DNA of 64,000 bases from NCBI RefSeq assembly GCF_022808815.1, contig NZ_JAKZLC010000003.1, positions 310,001 to 374,000 on the forward strand. Reading direction: 5' to 3'. The translations under genes were made by a program, and so were the position numbers. Within the stretch, counting starts at the first letter, position 1; each line of letters opens with the position of its first letter. The stretch is from Geothrix paludis. GTDB taxonomy: Bacteria > Acidobacteriota > Holophagae > Holophagales > Holophagaceae. Below the pieces are notes generated by a model. It saw nothing but the letters and a program-made list of their open reading frames with translations, was not told the DNA's origin and searched no databases. Shown in pieces: positions 51,901 to 59,442 of this stretch.

Positions 51901-52326
51901 CATCTGCACGCGGTACGAGGCCAGCAGCTCGGCGTAGCCCACGTGGCCCAGGGTGATGAGCTTGGTGCCGGGACCCACGGAGCCGATGACGAAGCGGGGC
52001 CGGTCGAAGCTGCGGGCCACCTCCTTGGCCAGCGAGGCGGCCTGGACGTTCAGATCGTAGGCCCTGGCCGAGAGTCCGAACTCGCCGAGCACCAGCGGGT
52101 TCGCCCCGAAGGTGTTGGTCTCCACCGCGTCGGCGCCCGCGTTGAAATAGCTCTCGTGGATCTCGCGGATCCACTGGGGCCGCCGCTCCGTGAGCAGGTC
52201 CACGCAGCCCTCCAGGGCCGCGCCGCCGTAGTCCTCCACCGTGGGCGTGCGGGCGAAGATCTGCGTTCCCATGCCGCCGTCCAGCAGCAGCACCTTGTCG
52301 CGGAGGAGCGTGTCGAGGGTGGTCAT
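48904..52326 (-). CDS. metH: Cobalamin-dependent methionine synthase
   Basis: An 1140-residue MetH of full domain order. The homocysteine domain (1-~305) has all three zinc cysteines, in GLNCATGP and GGCCGTTPDHI. The pterin domain (about 325-585) has VGERTNANGSKKF and SINFEDGE. The cobalamin cap and binding domain carry DVHDIGKN with His724 as the lower cobalt ligand, and the AdoMet-dependent activation domain (about 890-1140) has SRYSYGYPACPD. It transfers methyl from methyl-THF to homocysteine. It starts one base after the ferredoxin gene. The activation domain implies a reductive reactivation step needing an electron donor. Confidence 0.97.
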   Translation of the reverse strand: MTTLDTLLRDKVLLLDGGMGTQIFARTPTVEDYGGAALEGCVDLLTERRPQWIREIHESYFNAGADAVETNTFGANPLVLGEFGLSARAYDLNVQAASLAKEVARSFDRPRFVIGSVGPGTKLITLGHVGYAELLASYRVQMEGLLDGGADAILIETCQDLGQIKVAVRAAREAMAAKRRKVPLWVQATVETTGTLLVGSDISAVLTSVEPLGIDVLGLNCATGPDEMHQHLQTLCEASPFPISCLPNAGLPENVAGEVVYPLDPAAFAPKVLHAASEFGLAILGGCCGTTPDHIRALAPGVTKLNPPKRAPKLERSAASLYQSVTLKQEPAPLIVGERTNANGSKKFRDLLAAEDWDGMIALAKEQQKEGAHLLDLCVAYVGRDETRDADELLGRLVSQITLPLVIDSTEVPVIEKALQRSPGKCVVNSINFEDGEGKARKILDLCKTYGAAVVALTIDERGMAKTREEKLAVAKRLHALVVGEYGLDPGDLIIDPLTFTLGSGEETFRGSAVETLEALRLIKAELPGVMTMLGVSNVSFGLNPAARHVLNALMLYHGVKHGLDMAIFNASKVLPVAKIDPEDRRMVEDLIFDRRSEGYDPLKAVLARFSDRKATLTDGHRADLPVLDRLHRGILDGEKQAILADVDEALKDHDPLKLINEVLLGAMKVVGERFGSGEMQLPFVLESAEAMKAAIKRIEPHLPRESSYQKGRILLATVKGDVHDIGKNLVDIILSNNGFEVRNLGIKQPIESILKELEAWPADAIGLSGLLVKSTVIMKENLHFLEEQAQRVPVILGGAALTRDYVEGDCRRSYSGAVLYAEDAFEGLRHMQALVAGDLSVPAPAPAASAAGDIKILKRGSASVPLTEHGQSSWVRHDTPSPEPPFWGVREIADAPVDLFEHLDEFALVRNRWGFSQGSQGDEAFAAVLRDKAEPQLARWKERLAADPVFQPKARYGYFPVRAEGDALRVLDPADPARTLAVLGFPRQSAGRRLCIADFFRADATDVLAVQLVTLGQAAADHAARLYREDGYADYFAFHGLATELTEAYAERLHARIRRELGIHHKDLPGRALFAQGYQGSRYSYGYPACPDLEDNGPILDLLRGAEIGVHLSDSHQMDPEYSTSALVAWHPQARYFSV

Positions 52327-52327
52327 G

Positions 52328-52615
52328 TCACAGTCCCAGGTAGTCGATGGCCACGTCGCCGTGGACGGTCACCTGGCAGGCGAGGCGCTGGTCGGCCGGC
52401 GCGTCCAGGCCCTGGAGGAAGTCCCGCTCCTCCGGCCCCATCTCGCTGCAGTGGCCCAGGCCCTCGGCCACGCGCACGCGGCAGGTGCCGCAGGAGCCCG
52501 TGCGGCAGCCGAAGGTGATGTCCGCCCCGGCGGCGTCGGCGATCGTCTGCAGCGGCGTCCCCTCCGGTGCTTCGACCAGCAGATCTTCCAGCAGGAAATG
52601 GACCTTCACGCTCAT
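52328..52615 (-). CDS. 2Fe-2S ferredoxin
   Basis: A 95-residue plant-type ferredoxin. The cluster ligands are visible as CRTGSCGTC (C-x4-C-x2-C) around residue 36, with the fourth Cys in RLACQV near residue 79. It is embedded in the methionine operon: its ATG overlaps the stop of the HMT-MTHFR gene (ATGA), and metH begins one base after its stop codon. It is not needed for the standard reactions. It could deliver electrons for cobalamin reactivation or MTHFR (inference). Confidence 0.93.
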   Translation of the reverse strand: MSVKVHFLLEDLLVEAPEGTPLQTIADAAGADITFGCRTGSCGTCRVRVAEGLGHCSEMGPEERDFLQGLDAPADQRLACQVTVHGDVAIDYLGL

Positions 52616-54471
52616 GCGACCTCCCGTTTCGGCAGGAGCGGCGCCACGAGCTCGACCTGGCCGAAGGGGGCGCTGAGCTGGAGGCCGCGGATGCGGGGGC
52701 GGATGGCCTCGATGGTCTCCTGGGCGATGGCCAGGCCCTCCTTGACCTGGTCGTCGGCGGTGGCCCACCTGGCCATGCGGGTGAGCAGGGCGGGCGGCAC
52801 GAGGACGCCGGGTACCTCGTTGGCCATGAACTCGGCGTTGCGCAGGCTCTTGAAGGGCCAGATGCCGGCGATGACAGGCAGGTCCGGGGCCACACCCTCG
52901 GCGAAGTCCAGGAAGCGGAAGAGACTATCCGGGTCGAAGACGGGCTGGGTGATGGCCCACTGGGCGCCGGCCTCGACCTTGTAGCGGAACCGGGTCTTCT
53001 CCCGCTCCAGGTCCGGGGCCACGGGATTGGCGCCCACGCCCACGCTGAAGGAGGTGGGCTTGCCGATGCTGGCGCCGCCGAGATCGAGGCCCGTGTTGAG
53101 GCGCTTGAGCATGTTCACGAGGCCGATGGCGTCCACGTCGAAGACCGCCGTGGCCTGGGGGTACGGCCCCAGCTTCGGGGGATCGCCGGTGACGGCCAGG
53201 ATGTTGCGCAGACCCAGGCCCGCCGCGCCCAGGAGGTCGCTCTGCATGCCCAGCAGGTTGCGGTCCCGGCAGGCGTAGTGGAGGATGGTCTCCACGCCCA
53301 GCTGCTGCTCGATGATGAGGGCCGTGGCCAGCGCGGACATGCGGGCCATGGCCCGGGGGCCGTCCGGCACGTTGATGGCGTCCACGCCCAGGGCCCGGCA
53401 CTGGCGGGTCTTCGCCAGGAGCTTGTCGTACTCCATGCCCTTGGGCGGCACGAGCTCCACGGTGTGGGTGAACTCGCCCTGGGCGAGCTTGAGGCTGAAG
53501 CGGCTGCGGAAGGCGAAGGGCACCTCGGGCTGCGGCTGCTCGTGGGGCTTGAGCTCGTAGCGTCCCCCGGCCTGGACGAAGGCCCGCTCCTGGCGGAAGG
53601 CCCCCCGCATGGCGCGGATGTGGGCGGCCGTGGTGCCGCTGCAGCCGCCCACGGCGCGGGCGCCGCCGGCCAGGGCCCGGGCCGCGAAGCCGCCCAGGTA
53701 CTCGGGGCTGGCCCCGTAGATCAGGCGGCCATCCACCAGGTGTGGCAGGCCGGGGTTGGGCAGCAGGACGATGGGCCGGGTGGTGACGCCCTTCAGGTGC
53801 TCCAGCAGCCGCAGGTGCGGCGCGGGGCCGTTGCCGCCGATGAGGCCCACCAGGTCCGCGCCCCAGGTGTCGAGCTGCTTGATGAACCACTCGGGCTCGG
53901 AGCCGAACAGGGCCTGGCCCTCGTCGTTGGTGGTCATCAGGGCGGCGAGGGGCAGGTCGCGCACCTCCTGGACGGCGAGGATGGCCTGGTGGATCTCGTT
54001 GAGATCCTCGAAGCCCTCCAGGACGACCAGATCGGAACCGGCCTCGATGAGCGCCTCCGCCTGCTCGCGGAAGAGGGCCCGGGCCTCGTCGAAGGAGGTG
54101 GGTCCCCAAGGCTCGATGCGAACGCCCAGGGGCCCGATGCAGCCCGCCACCCAGGCGCGGGCCTGCTGCTGGGCGATGGCCTGCTTCGCCAGGGCCACGC
54201 CCTCGCGGTTGATGGCGTCGAGCTGGCCCTCCAGGCCCCGGGCGGCGAGCTTCAGCCGGTTGGCGCCCCAGGTGTTGGTGGTGAGCACCTGCGCGCCGGC
54301 GGCGAGGAACTCGCCGTGGATGGCCAGCAGCAGGTCCGGCGTCTTGAGGTTGCACTCCTCGAAGCTCCGCTGCAGCGTGATGCCACGGTCATGCAGGGCC
54401 GAGGCCGTGCTTCCGTCGAAGAGGAAACACTCGCCCTCGTCGAGGGCCTGCCGGAAGGTGGATTCGGTCAT
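52612..54471 (-). CDS. Homocysteine S-methyltransferase-like/methylenetetrahydrofolate reductase fusion
   Basis: A 619-residue fusion (YitJ-like). Residues 1-~300 are a homocysteine methyltransferase TIM barrel. Residues 325-619 are MetF-like MTHFR with FTHTVELVPPKGMEYDKLL, HYACRDRNLLGMQ, AVTGDPPK, YKVEAGAQWAITQPVFDPD and IAGIWPFKS. In the first domain two of the three zinc ligands are missing: the GxNC position reads GGNG (Gly215) and the final GGCC reads GGCS (Ser278). Only Cys277 remains. Methylene-THF reduction is well supported, and methyl transfer is doubtful. It is the first gene after a SAM riboswitch. Confidence 0.9.
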   Translation of the reverse strand: MTESTFRQALDEGECFLFDGSTASALHDRGITLQRSFEECNLKTPDLLLAIHGEFLAAGAQVLTTNTWGANRLKLAARGLEGQLDAINREGVALAKQAIAQQQARAWVAGCIGPLGVRIEPWGPTSFDEARALFREQAEALIEAGSDLVVLEGFEDLNEIHQAILAVQEVRDLPLAALMTTNDEGQALFGSEPEWFIKQLDTWGADLVGLIGGNGPAPHLRLLEHLKGVTTRPIVLLPNPGLPHLVDGRLIYGASPEYLGGFAARALAGGARAVGGCSGTTAAHIRAMRGAFRQERAFVQAGGRYELKPHEQPQPEVPFAFRSRFSLKLAQGEFTHTVELVPPKGMEYDKLLAKTRQCRALGVDAINVPDGPRAMARMSALATALIIEQQLGVETILHYACRDRNLLGMQSDLLGAAGLGLRNILAVTGDPPKLGPYPQATAVFDVDAIGLVNMLKRLNTGLDLGGASIGKPTSFSVGVGANPVAPDLEREKTRFRYKVEAGAQWAITQPVFDPDSLFRFLDFAEGVAPDLPVIAGIWPFKSLRNAEFMANEVPGVLVPPALLTRMARWATADDQVKEGLAIAQETIEAIRPRIRGLQLSAPFGQVELVAPLLPKREVA

Positions 54472-54550
54472 GGATGCGCCTGGTGGTGATCAGGGCGGTC
54501 CTCATCGGCATCCAGGGGGTCTCGGGTCAGTCCGGGTCGTTCGGTATCTT

Positions 54551-54570
54551 CCCCCCGGCATGCCGGGGGC
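54551..54570 (-). other. Perfect GC palindrome after the second SAM riboswitch
   Basis: CCCCCGGCATGCCGGGGG (54552-54569) is an 18-base perfect palindrome directly after the aptamer. It lacks a downstream T-run on the minus strand (GAAGATACC follows), so it may act in an expression platform rather than as a classic terminator. It lies about 80 bases before the gene start. Confidence 0.55.
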
Positions 54571-54645
54571 AGGAGTTGGCACCTTGCGTTCGCAGGTTGC
54601 CAAGGTTTCACAGGGCCTTTCCCTCCACCTTTCTGGATAGCGCTA
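54565..54645 (-). promoter_or_regulatory. SAM-I (S-box) riboswitch controlling the HMT-MTHFR/ferredoxin/metH operon
   Basis: On the minus strand it reads ATCCAGAAAGGTGGAGGGA, GGCCCTGTGAAACCTTGG, GCAACC, AAGGTGCCAA and CTCCTGC, nearly identical to the metY leader. The core match is strong. Its control would tie methyl-THF production, the ferredoxin and MetH to the SAM level. Confidence 0.94.
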
Positions 54646-54716
54646 TGGAGTGCCAGGGGCACTCATGGGGACTGCCAAAGATCGAGGAACCAGCATGGTC
54701 TGACCACGCCCGTCCG

Positions 54717-56159
54717 TCAAGCCTGCGGCGGCGGGGCGACCCCTTCCCCGGCCGGATGCGCCGTGAGGCCCTTGCGCTTCAGGTGGCCCCAGCTGTCCTT
54801 GCCGCGGATCCAGTCGAAGGTGCCCCGGAGCCGCCACCACAGTGTCAGCTGCCGGTAGCCAAAGTTCTCGGCCACGGCCGCGAACAGGAGCAGGGCCCAG
54901 GCCTTGAGGCCCTGGTAGCGGTGGCCACTGATCTCCTGGAGCACCACGGCCACCACGGAGTTCAGCACGCCCAGGAGCAGGGCCACGTAGATGAAGAGGA
55001 TGGCGAAGGGCGTGTTCAGCGAGTGGGTCCAGACGGACCAGGCGAAGACGAGGTAGCCGCCCACCTCGACGATGGGGGCCAGGGCCTCGAAGAAGATGAA
55101 GTAGGGCATGGAGAAGAAGCCGATGCGCCCGAACTTCGGGTTGAAGCACATTGCCCGGTGCCGCCAGAGGGTCTCCAGCAGGCCGCGCTGCCAGCGGTTC
55201 CGCTGCCGCCCCAGGCCTCGGAAATCCTCGGGCACCTCGGTCCAGCACACGGGATCGGGCACCAGGGTGATGTGATGGGGCCGCTTCCACTCGCGCAGGC
55301 AGCGGTGGAGGCGCACGACGAGCTCGAAGTCCTCGCCGATGGTGGCGGTCTCGAAGCCTCCCGCGGCCACCACCAGGTCCTTGCGGAACACGCCGAAGGC
55401 GCCGCTGACGATGAACATGCTGTCCAGGGAGGCCAGGCCCACGCGGGCGAAGAGGAAGGCGCGCAGGTATTCCACGATCTGGAAGCGCGCCAGCCAGGAT
55501 CCCGGCAGGAAGATGCCGCGGATGCCCATGGGGGTGATCTTGCAGCCGTTCACGGGCCGCACCACGCCGCCGGAGGCCACCATGTCCGGGCGGTCCATGA
55601 AGGGCCGGGCGATGCGGAGGAGGGCATCGTTCTCCAGGAGGCTGTCCCCGTCCATGCAGCAGACCAGCGGGTAGCGGGCCAGGTTGATGCCGCAGTTCAG
55701 GGCGTCCGCCTTGCCGCCGTTGGCCTTGTCCACCACCACCAGGTTGGGCACGTAGGCGCTCTCGTAGATGCCGCGCACCTCCTGGGTGGGCAGCAGGTGG
55801 CGCACGACGCGCTGGCTCGGCTGGAGCTTGAAGGCCTTGACCAGGCGCTCCAGGGTGGCGTCCGTGCTGCCGTCGCTCACCACCACCACCTGGAACTCGG
55901 GATAGCGCAAGCTGATGAGGCTGTTGACGCTGGGCACCGCGCCGGCCTCCTCGTTGTAGACCGGGCAGATCAGCGTGATGGGCTTGTAGTGGCTGGTTTC
56001 GAAGGCCGTGTCGAGACGGTCGATCCTCACCGCGTCCAGGTAGCTGCGGATGGAGAAGAAGGCCCGCAGGATTAGCGACAGGTTCGTCAGCTGCATGGCC
56101 AGGTAGTAGAGGAGGATGCCCCACTCAGCGAAGGCCAGGATGACGGCGCGGAAGGTCAC
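54717..56159 (-). CDS. Family 2 processive-type glycosyltransferase, membrane-bound
   Basis: A 480-residue GT2 protein. An N-terminal membrane segment (VILAFAEWGILLYYLAMQL) precedes the GT-A domain (about 58-330), with ICPVYNEEAG, SDGSTD, NGGKADALNCG, the metal site CCMDGDS (Asp170, Asp172), GEDFEL (275-280) and QRNRWQRG (319-326). Three or four C-terminal helices follow. The D, D, D/E, QxxRW set marks polysaccharide synthases such as PgaC or NfrB. No PilZ domain is seen. It is the last gene of a five-gene operon, and its start overlaps the HEAT gene. Confidence 0.9.
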   Translation of the reverse strand: MTFRAVILAFAEWGILLYYLAMQLTNLSLILRAFFSIRSYLDAVRIDRLDTAFETSHYKPITLICPVYNEEAGAVPSVNSLISLRYPEFQVVVVSDGSTDATLERLVKAFKLQPSQRVVRHLLPTQEVRGIYESAYVPNLVVVDKANGGKADALNCGINLARYPLVCCMDGDSLLENDALLRIARPFMDRPDMVASGGVVRPVNGCKITPMGIRGIFLPGSWLARFQIVEYLRAFLFARVGLASLDSMFIVSGAFGVFRKDLVVAAGGFETATIGEDFELVVRLHRCLREWKRPHHITLVPDPVCWTEVPEDFRGLGRQRNRWQRGLLETLWRHRAMCFNPKFGRIGFFSMPYFIFFEALAPIVEVGGYLVFAWSVWTHSLNTPFAILFIYVALLLGVLNSVVAVVLQEISGHRYQGLKAWALLLFAAVAENFGYRQLTLWWRLRGTFDWIRGKDSWGHLKRKGLTAHPAGEGVAPPPQA

Positions 56160-57307
56160 AGGTGCCCCCGTTCATCGGCCCACTCGAGCCGCTCCCGGGC
56201 CATGTCGCGGGCGAAGCGGTCGGAGGCTGGATCGTCCGCCAGCCAGGACAGGGCGGACACGCCGGAGTGGCCCAAGTCCACGAGGCTCTGAGCGGCGTTG
56301 CGGCGGACCTCGTAGACGGGATCAGTCATCAGCGGGAGCAGGTCGGGAACGGCCGAGGGGCCGCCCAGCACGCCCAGAGCCCGGGCCACCTGGGCGCGGA
56401 TCTCCCAGGCCGGGCTGGCGGCGAAGCTCAGGACCCGCGGGTAGACCTCTGGATCCGCCAGAATGATGAGGGCCTTGAGGACGGAGGCCCGGAGGTCCAC
56501 GCTCGGCACGTCCAGCAGCCAGAGCAGGCGCGGCAGGGACTCGCGGTGACGGTGGGAGCCCACCAGCAGGGCGTAGAGAATCCAGGGTTCGGGGTTCTGG
56601 TTCGGCGACTCCAGGTTCTCCTTCATCCAGGGCAGCAGGTCCGGCCCGAACCCTTCGAGCACCCGGAGGAGGCGCTCCCGCTGGTAGAGCTCTTCGCGCA
56701 TGACCCAGGCCAGCACCGGCGCGGCGAACCTCAGGCTCCGGCTGTGGGTCAGGGCTTGGGCCGCCGTGTGGGCCACGAAGGGGACCGGATCATCGAGCAG
56801 CGGCAGAACCTGGTCCAGGTAGCCCTCCATGCGGACCCCGGGCTTCCAGCGCCAGGGGCGCTCGGTCACCGGGGGCGGCGCGTGCTCCGCCGGCTCGTCC
56901 AGGCGGAAGACGGAGATCTCCTTGGCCGCCTGGGCCCGGACGTTGGGATCGCGGTCCTTCAGCCGCTGGGGCAGGGAGGCGTGGAGGCCCATGCCCAAGT
57001 AGAGCTCCCGGAGCAGCTCGAATTCCTGCCCGGCGATGGTGGACTGGTAGCGGGCGAGGAAGTCCCTGAACAGCCACCGGTCGGCCCAGGAGACCGGTCC
57101 GAAGGACCCGTCCTCGTAGCCCTTCTTGAACAGGTAGTCCGTGAGCTGGGTTTCCCAGGCCTGGTAGCAGGCGATGCGATGCCGGTTCTGGCGGTCCTTG
57201 CGGTACTGCAGGATGGTGCCCACCAGCACCAGCCCGCCGGTCAGGGCCAGCAGGCCGAACGTCGCCCAGCGGAGGACCGGCAGCAGGGGGACATGGGGAA
57301 AGGGCAT
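56156..57307 (-). CDS. Membrane-anchored HEAT-repeat protein
   Basis: A 383-residue protein. One N-terminal helix (VLRWATFGLLALTGGLVLVGTIL) anchors it. The rest is alpha-helical with HEAT repeats, for example RDPNVRAQAAKEISVFRL, DDPVPFVAHTAAQALTHS, VDLRASVLKALIILADPEV, AWEIRAQVARALGVLG and YEVRRNAAQSLVDLGHSG. Such proteins act as scaffolds. It lies between a receiver gene (12-base gap) and the GT2 gene (four-base overlap), so it likely assembles or regulates the synthase. Confidence 0.87.
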   Translation of the reverse strand: MPFPHVPLLPVLRWATFGLLALTGGLVLVGTILQYRKDRQNRHRIACYQAWETQLTDYLFKKGYEDGSFGPVSWADRWLFRDFLARYQSTIAGQEFELLRELYLGMGLHASLPQRLKDRDPNVRAQAAKEISVFRLDEPAEHAPPPVTERPWRWKPGVRMEGYLDQVLPLLDDPVPFVAHTAAQALTHSRSLRFAAPVLAWVMREELYQRERLLRVLEGFGPDLLPWMKENLESPNQNPEPWILYALLVGSHRHRESLPRLLWLLDVPSVDLRASVLKALIILADPEVYPRVLSFAASPAWEIRAQVARALGVLGGPSAVPDLLPLMTDPVYEVRRNAAQSLVDLGHSGVSALSWLADDPASDRFARDMARERLEWADERGHL

Positions 57308-57319
57308 GGACAGGATGGC

Positions 57320-57724
57320 TCACCCCACGCGGTGGGAGCGTTCGTAGAGCCGCCAGAGCCGCTCCACCATCACCTGGACCGAGATCGGCTTCGCCATGTA
57401 GTCGTCCGCGCCGGCCGCCAGGCAGCGCACCATGTCCTGCTCGCTGTGGTTGCTGGAGAGCAGCAGGATGGGGATGCGGCCCTTGGGCGGCGCGAGGTCC
57501 CGCACCTCCTGCACCAGCCGGAACCCGTTCATGGCGGGCATCATGAGGTCGGTGGTGATCATGTCGACCTGTTCGCGGTGGAGGATCTCGAGGGCCTCCA
57601 TGCCGTTGGCGGCCACGAGCACCTTCAGCCCCTCCATCTCCAGGCGGACCTGGATGATCTTCGCGGTCGCAGGGTCGTCTTCGACCACCAGGATCGTCGT
57701 TTGGGCTGGCCAGCGTCGGGTCAT
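57320..57724 (-). CDS. Single-domain response regulator (receiver only)
   Basis: A 134-residue receiver with acidic pocket LVVEDDPATAK, phosphoacceptor Asp in ITTDLMMPAMNG, the Ser/Thr position in LLLSSNH and the lysine in YMAKPIS. There is no output domain. It lies inside the exopolysaccharide-type operon (20-base gap to the barrel gene, 12 to the HEAT gene). It probably acts by protein contact, and the HEAT protein is an attractive partner (inference). The kinase is not encoded nearby. Confidence 0.92.
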   Translation of the reverse strand: MTRRWPAQTTILVVEDDPATAKIIQVRLEMEGLKVLVAANGMEALEILHREQVDMITTDLMMPAMNGFRLVQEVRDLAPPKGRIPILLLSSNHSEQDMVRCLAAGADDYMAKPISVQVMVERLWRLYERSHRVG

Positions 57725-57744
57725 CGGAAAAAGTCTACCCCTTT

Positions 57745-59442
57745 CTACCAGAACCATCGATTCCCGCGTACCCGGATGCCGAACCGGAGGGTGTGGTCGC
57801 GGTAGCTGGTGGGGTCCGTGGGATCCGCGATGGGCAGGCCCGCCACGCTCTGGCTCCAGGAGGCGAAGAGGGTGGCGGCGGAGCCCCCGGGCGTCCAGGT
57901 TCCAGCCAGGGTGTAGCCCCAGGTGAACTGGCTGGCGGTCTGGTTCACCACCTGGCTTCCGCCCCACCCGTCGAGGGCGACCTCCCAGCGCTCTTCGCGC
58001 CGCACCGAGACGCCGGCGGTGGCGCCGTAGTAGCGGTAGCGCTCGGGGTTGAAGAACCCGATGCGGAGGCTCTGGTCCTGGTCGATGAACCGGGTGGCGA
58101 GCCCCGCGCGCCACTCCCCCCACTCGAAGGGGAAGCGATGCCCCGCCTCTGCCCGGACGCCCGTCCGGGCGGCGCCGGGGGAGAGGAAGGCCCGCTCCAG
58201 GGACAGGGCCGCATGGTCGAGGGTCTGGTTGAAGACCCAGGTTCCTCCCAGCCCCCAGGTCCGGGTGAAGGTACGGAGGTCCACGGCCCGGGGGGTGGCC
58301 AGGTTCGGCGCGAAGGTGTGGGACAGCACCAGGTTCAGGCCCGGCGCTGCGCGCCATCCGAGGGCCAGGCTGTGGAAGCCCGCGGGTTCCCCGCCCACGT
58401 CATCCACCCGGCCCACCTGGGCCGAGGCCATGACCCGCGAGCCCAGGGGATGGCTGAGGCCCAGCGACCACTCGCGGGGCTTGCGCTCGGCCTGGCCGCT
58501 CTGGTCGAGCAGATCGAAGCTGCCGCCGGCCCGGAGGCTCCCGTCGAAGAACGGCACCGCCGCGTCCACCCGCTGGGCCTGGGCGCGCAGGCCCTCGTTG
58601 GAGTCCGTGCGGGTCTGGGAGAGCTCGATCCAGGGGCCCTGGGCATCGGCCAGGCCGCGGAGCCGGGCCTGGGCGTCCTCGCGCGTGTCCGGCTGGTCCA
58701 GCAGGGCCTCAGTGCGGGCCCTTGCCCGGCGGAGACGGCCCATCCGCTGGTCGATCTGGGCTTGCATGAGCTCTGCCTCGGGGCTCCGGGCGTCCTCGGA
58801 TCCGAGACTGCCCAGACGCCGCTCGGCCGCTTCGGGATCGCCGGCCCAGAGGTCCAGCTGGGCCAGCCCCAGGATCGCCTGGCGGTTTCCCGGCGTCCGG
58901 GCGAGGGCCTCCTGGTAGGCCCGGCGGGCCTGTCCGTGCCGCCCGCGCCATCCGAGCACCCGGCCCCGGAGCAGGTGGAAGTCCGTGTCGGCGGGATGGG
59001 CCTGCAGCCAGGCGTCCGTCAGGGCCAGGCTCTGGTCCATGCGCCCGTCCCAGCTCAGGTAGGTGGCCGTGTCCAGGGTGGCCTGGCGGTCGCCCTTGGC
59101 CACGTAGGGCCGGAGGATCCCCACGGCCTCGCCGAAGCGTCCGGACCAGGCGGTGACCCGGGCCAGCACCGGTTCGGATTCCGCCGCCAGCTCCGGATGG
59201 ACCTCCCGGCGCCGCTTCAGGTCGCGGATGGCCTCGTCGAACCGCTTCATCCAGCTGAGGGTCCGGGCCCGCTCCAGGAGGGCGTCGGGCTGGTCCTTCC
59301 AGAGCTCCAGCATCCGGGTGTAGACCGCCACGGCCTCGGTGAACCGCTTCTGCGAGCGCAGCTCCCGGGCCTGCTTCAGGAGCGCGGCGGCATCCGGAGC
59401 CGGGGCGGGCTCCTGCATGGCGGGCGGGGCGGGATGGATCAT
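57745..59442 (-). CDS. TPR protein with C-terminal YaiO-type outer-membrane beta-barrel
   Basis: A 565-residue protein. Residues 15-~265 are tetratricopeptide repeats (AAALLKQARELRSQKRFTEA, KDQPDALLERARTLSWMKRF, HGQARRAYQEALARTPGNRQ). From about 285 to the end are alternating amphipathic strands closing with GIRVRGNRWFW, an aromatic C-terminus expected of an outer-membrane barrel. This resembles PgaA/NfrA export porins. No signal peptide is visible at the start (MIHPAPPAMQEPAP), which is odd for an outer-membrane protein. Its start overlaps the preceding gene by four bases. Confidence 0.82.
   Translation of the reverse strand: MIHPAPPAMQEPAPAPDAAALLKQARELRSQKRFTEAVAVYTRMLELWKDQPDALLERARTLSWMKRFDEAIRDLKRRREVHPELAAESEPVLARVTAWSGRFGEAVGILRPYVAKGDRQATLDTATYLSWDGRMDQSLALTDAWLQAHPADTDFHLLRGRVLGWRGRHGQARRAYQEALARTPGNRQAILGLAQLDLWAGDPEAAERRLGSLGSEDARSPEAELMQAQIDQRMGRLRRARARTEALLDQPDTREDAQARLRGLADAQGPWIELSQTRTDSNEGLRAQAQRVDAAVPFFDGSLRAGGSFDLLDQSGQAERKPREWSLGLSHPLGSRVMASAQVGRVDDVGGEPAGFHSLALGWRAAPGLNLVLSHTFAPNLATPRAVDLRTFTRTWGLGGTWVFNQTLDHAALSLERAFLSPGAARTGVRAEAGHRFPFEWGEWRAGLATRFIDQDQSLRIGFFNPERYRYYGATAGVSVRREERWEVALDGWGGSQVVNQTASQFTWGYTLAGTWTPGGSAATLFASWSQSVAGLPIADPTDPTSYRDHTLRFGIRVRGNRWFW

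Noticed and set aside
57432-57926. Plus-strand ORF antisense to the receiver gene
   Set aside because: It is a composition shadow. The minus strand has an unambiguous receiver domain with all catalytic residues.
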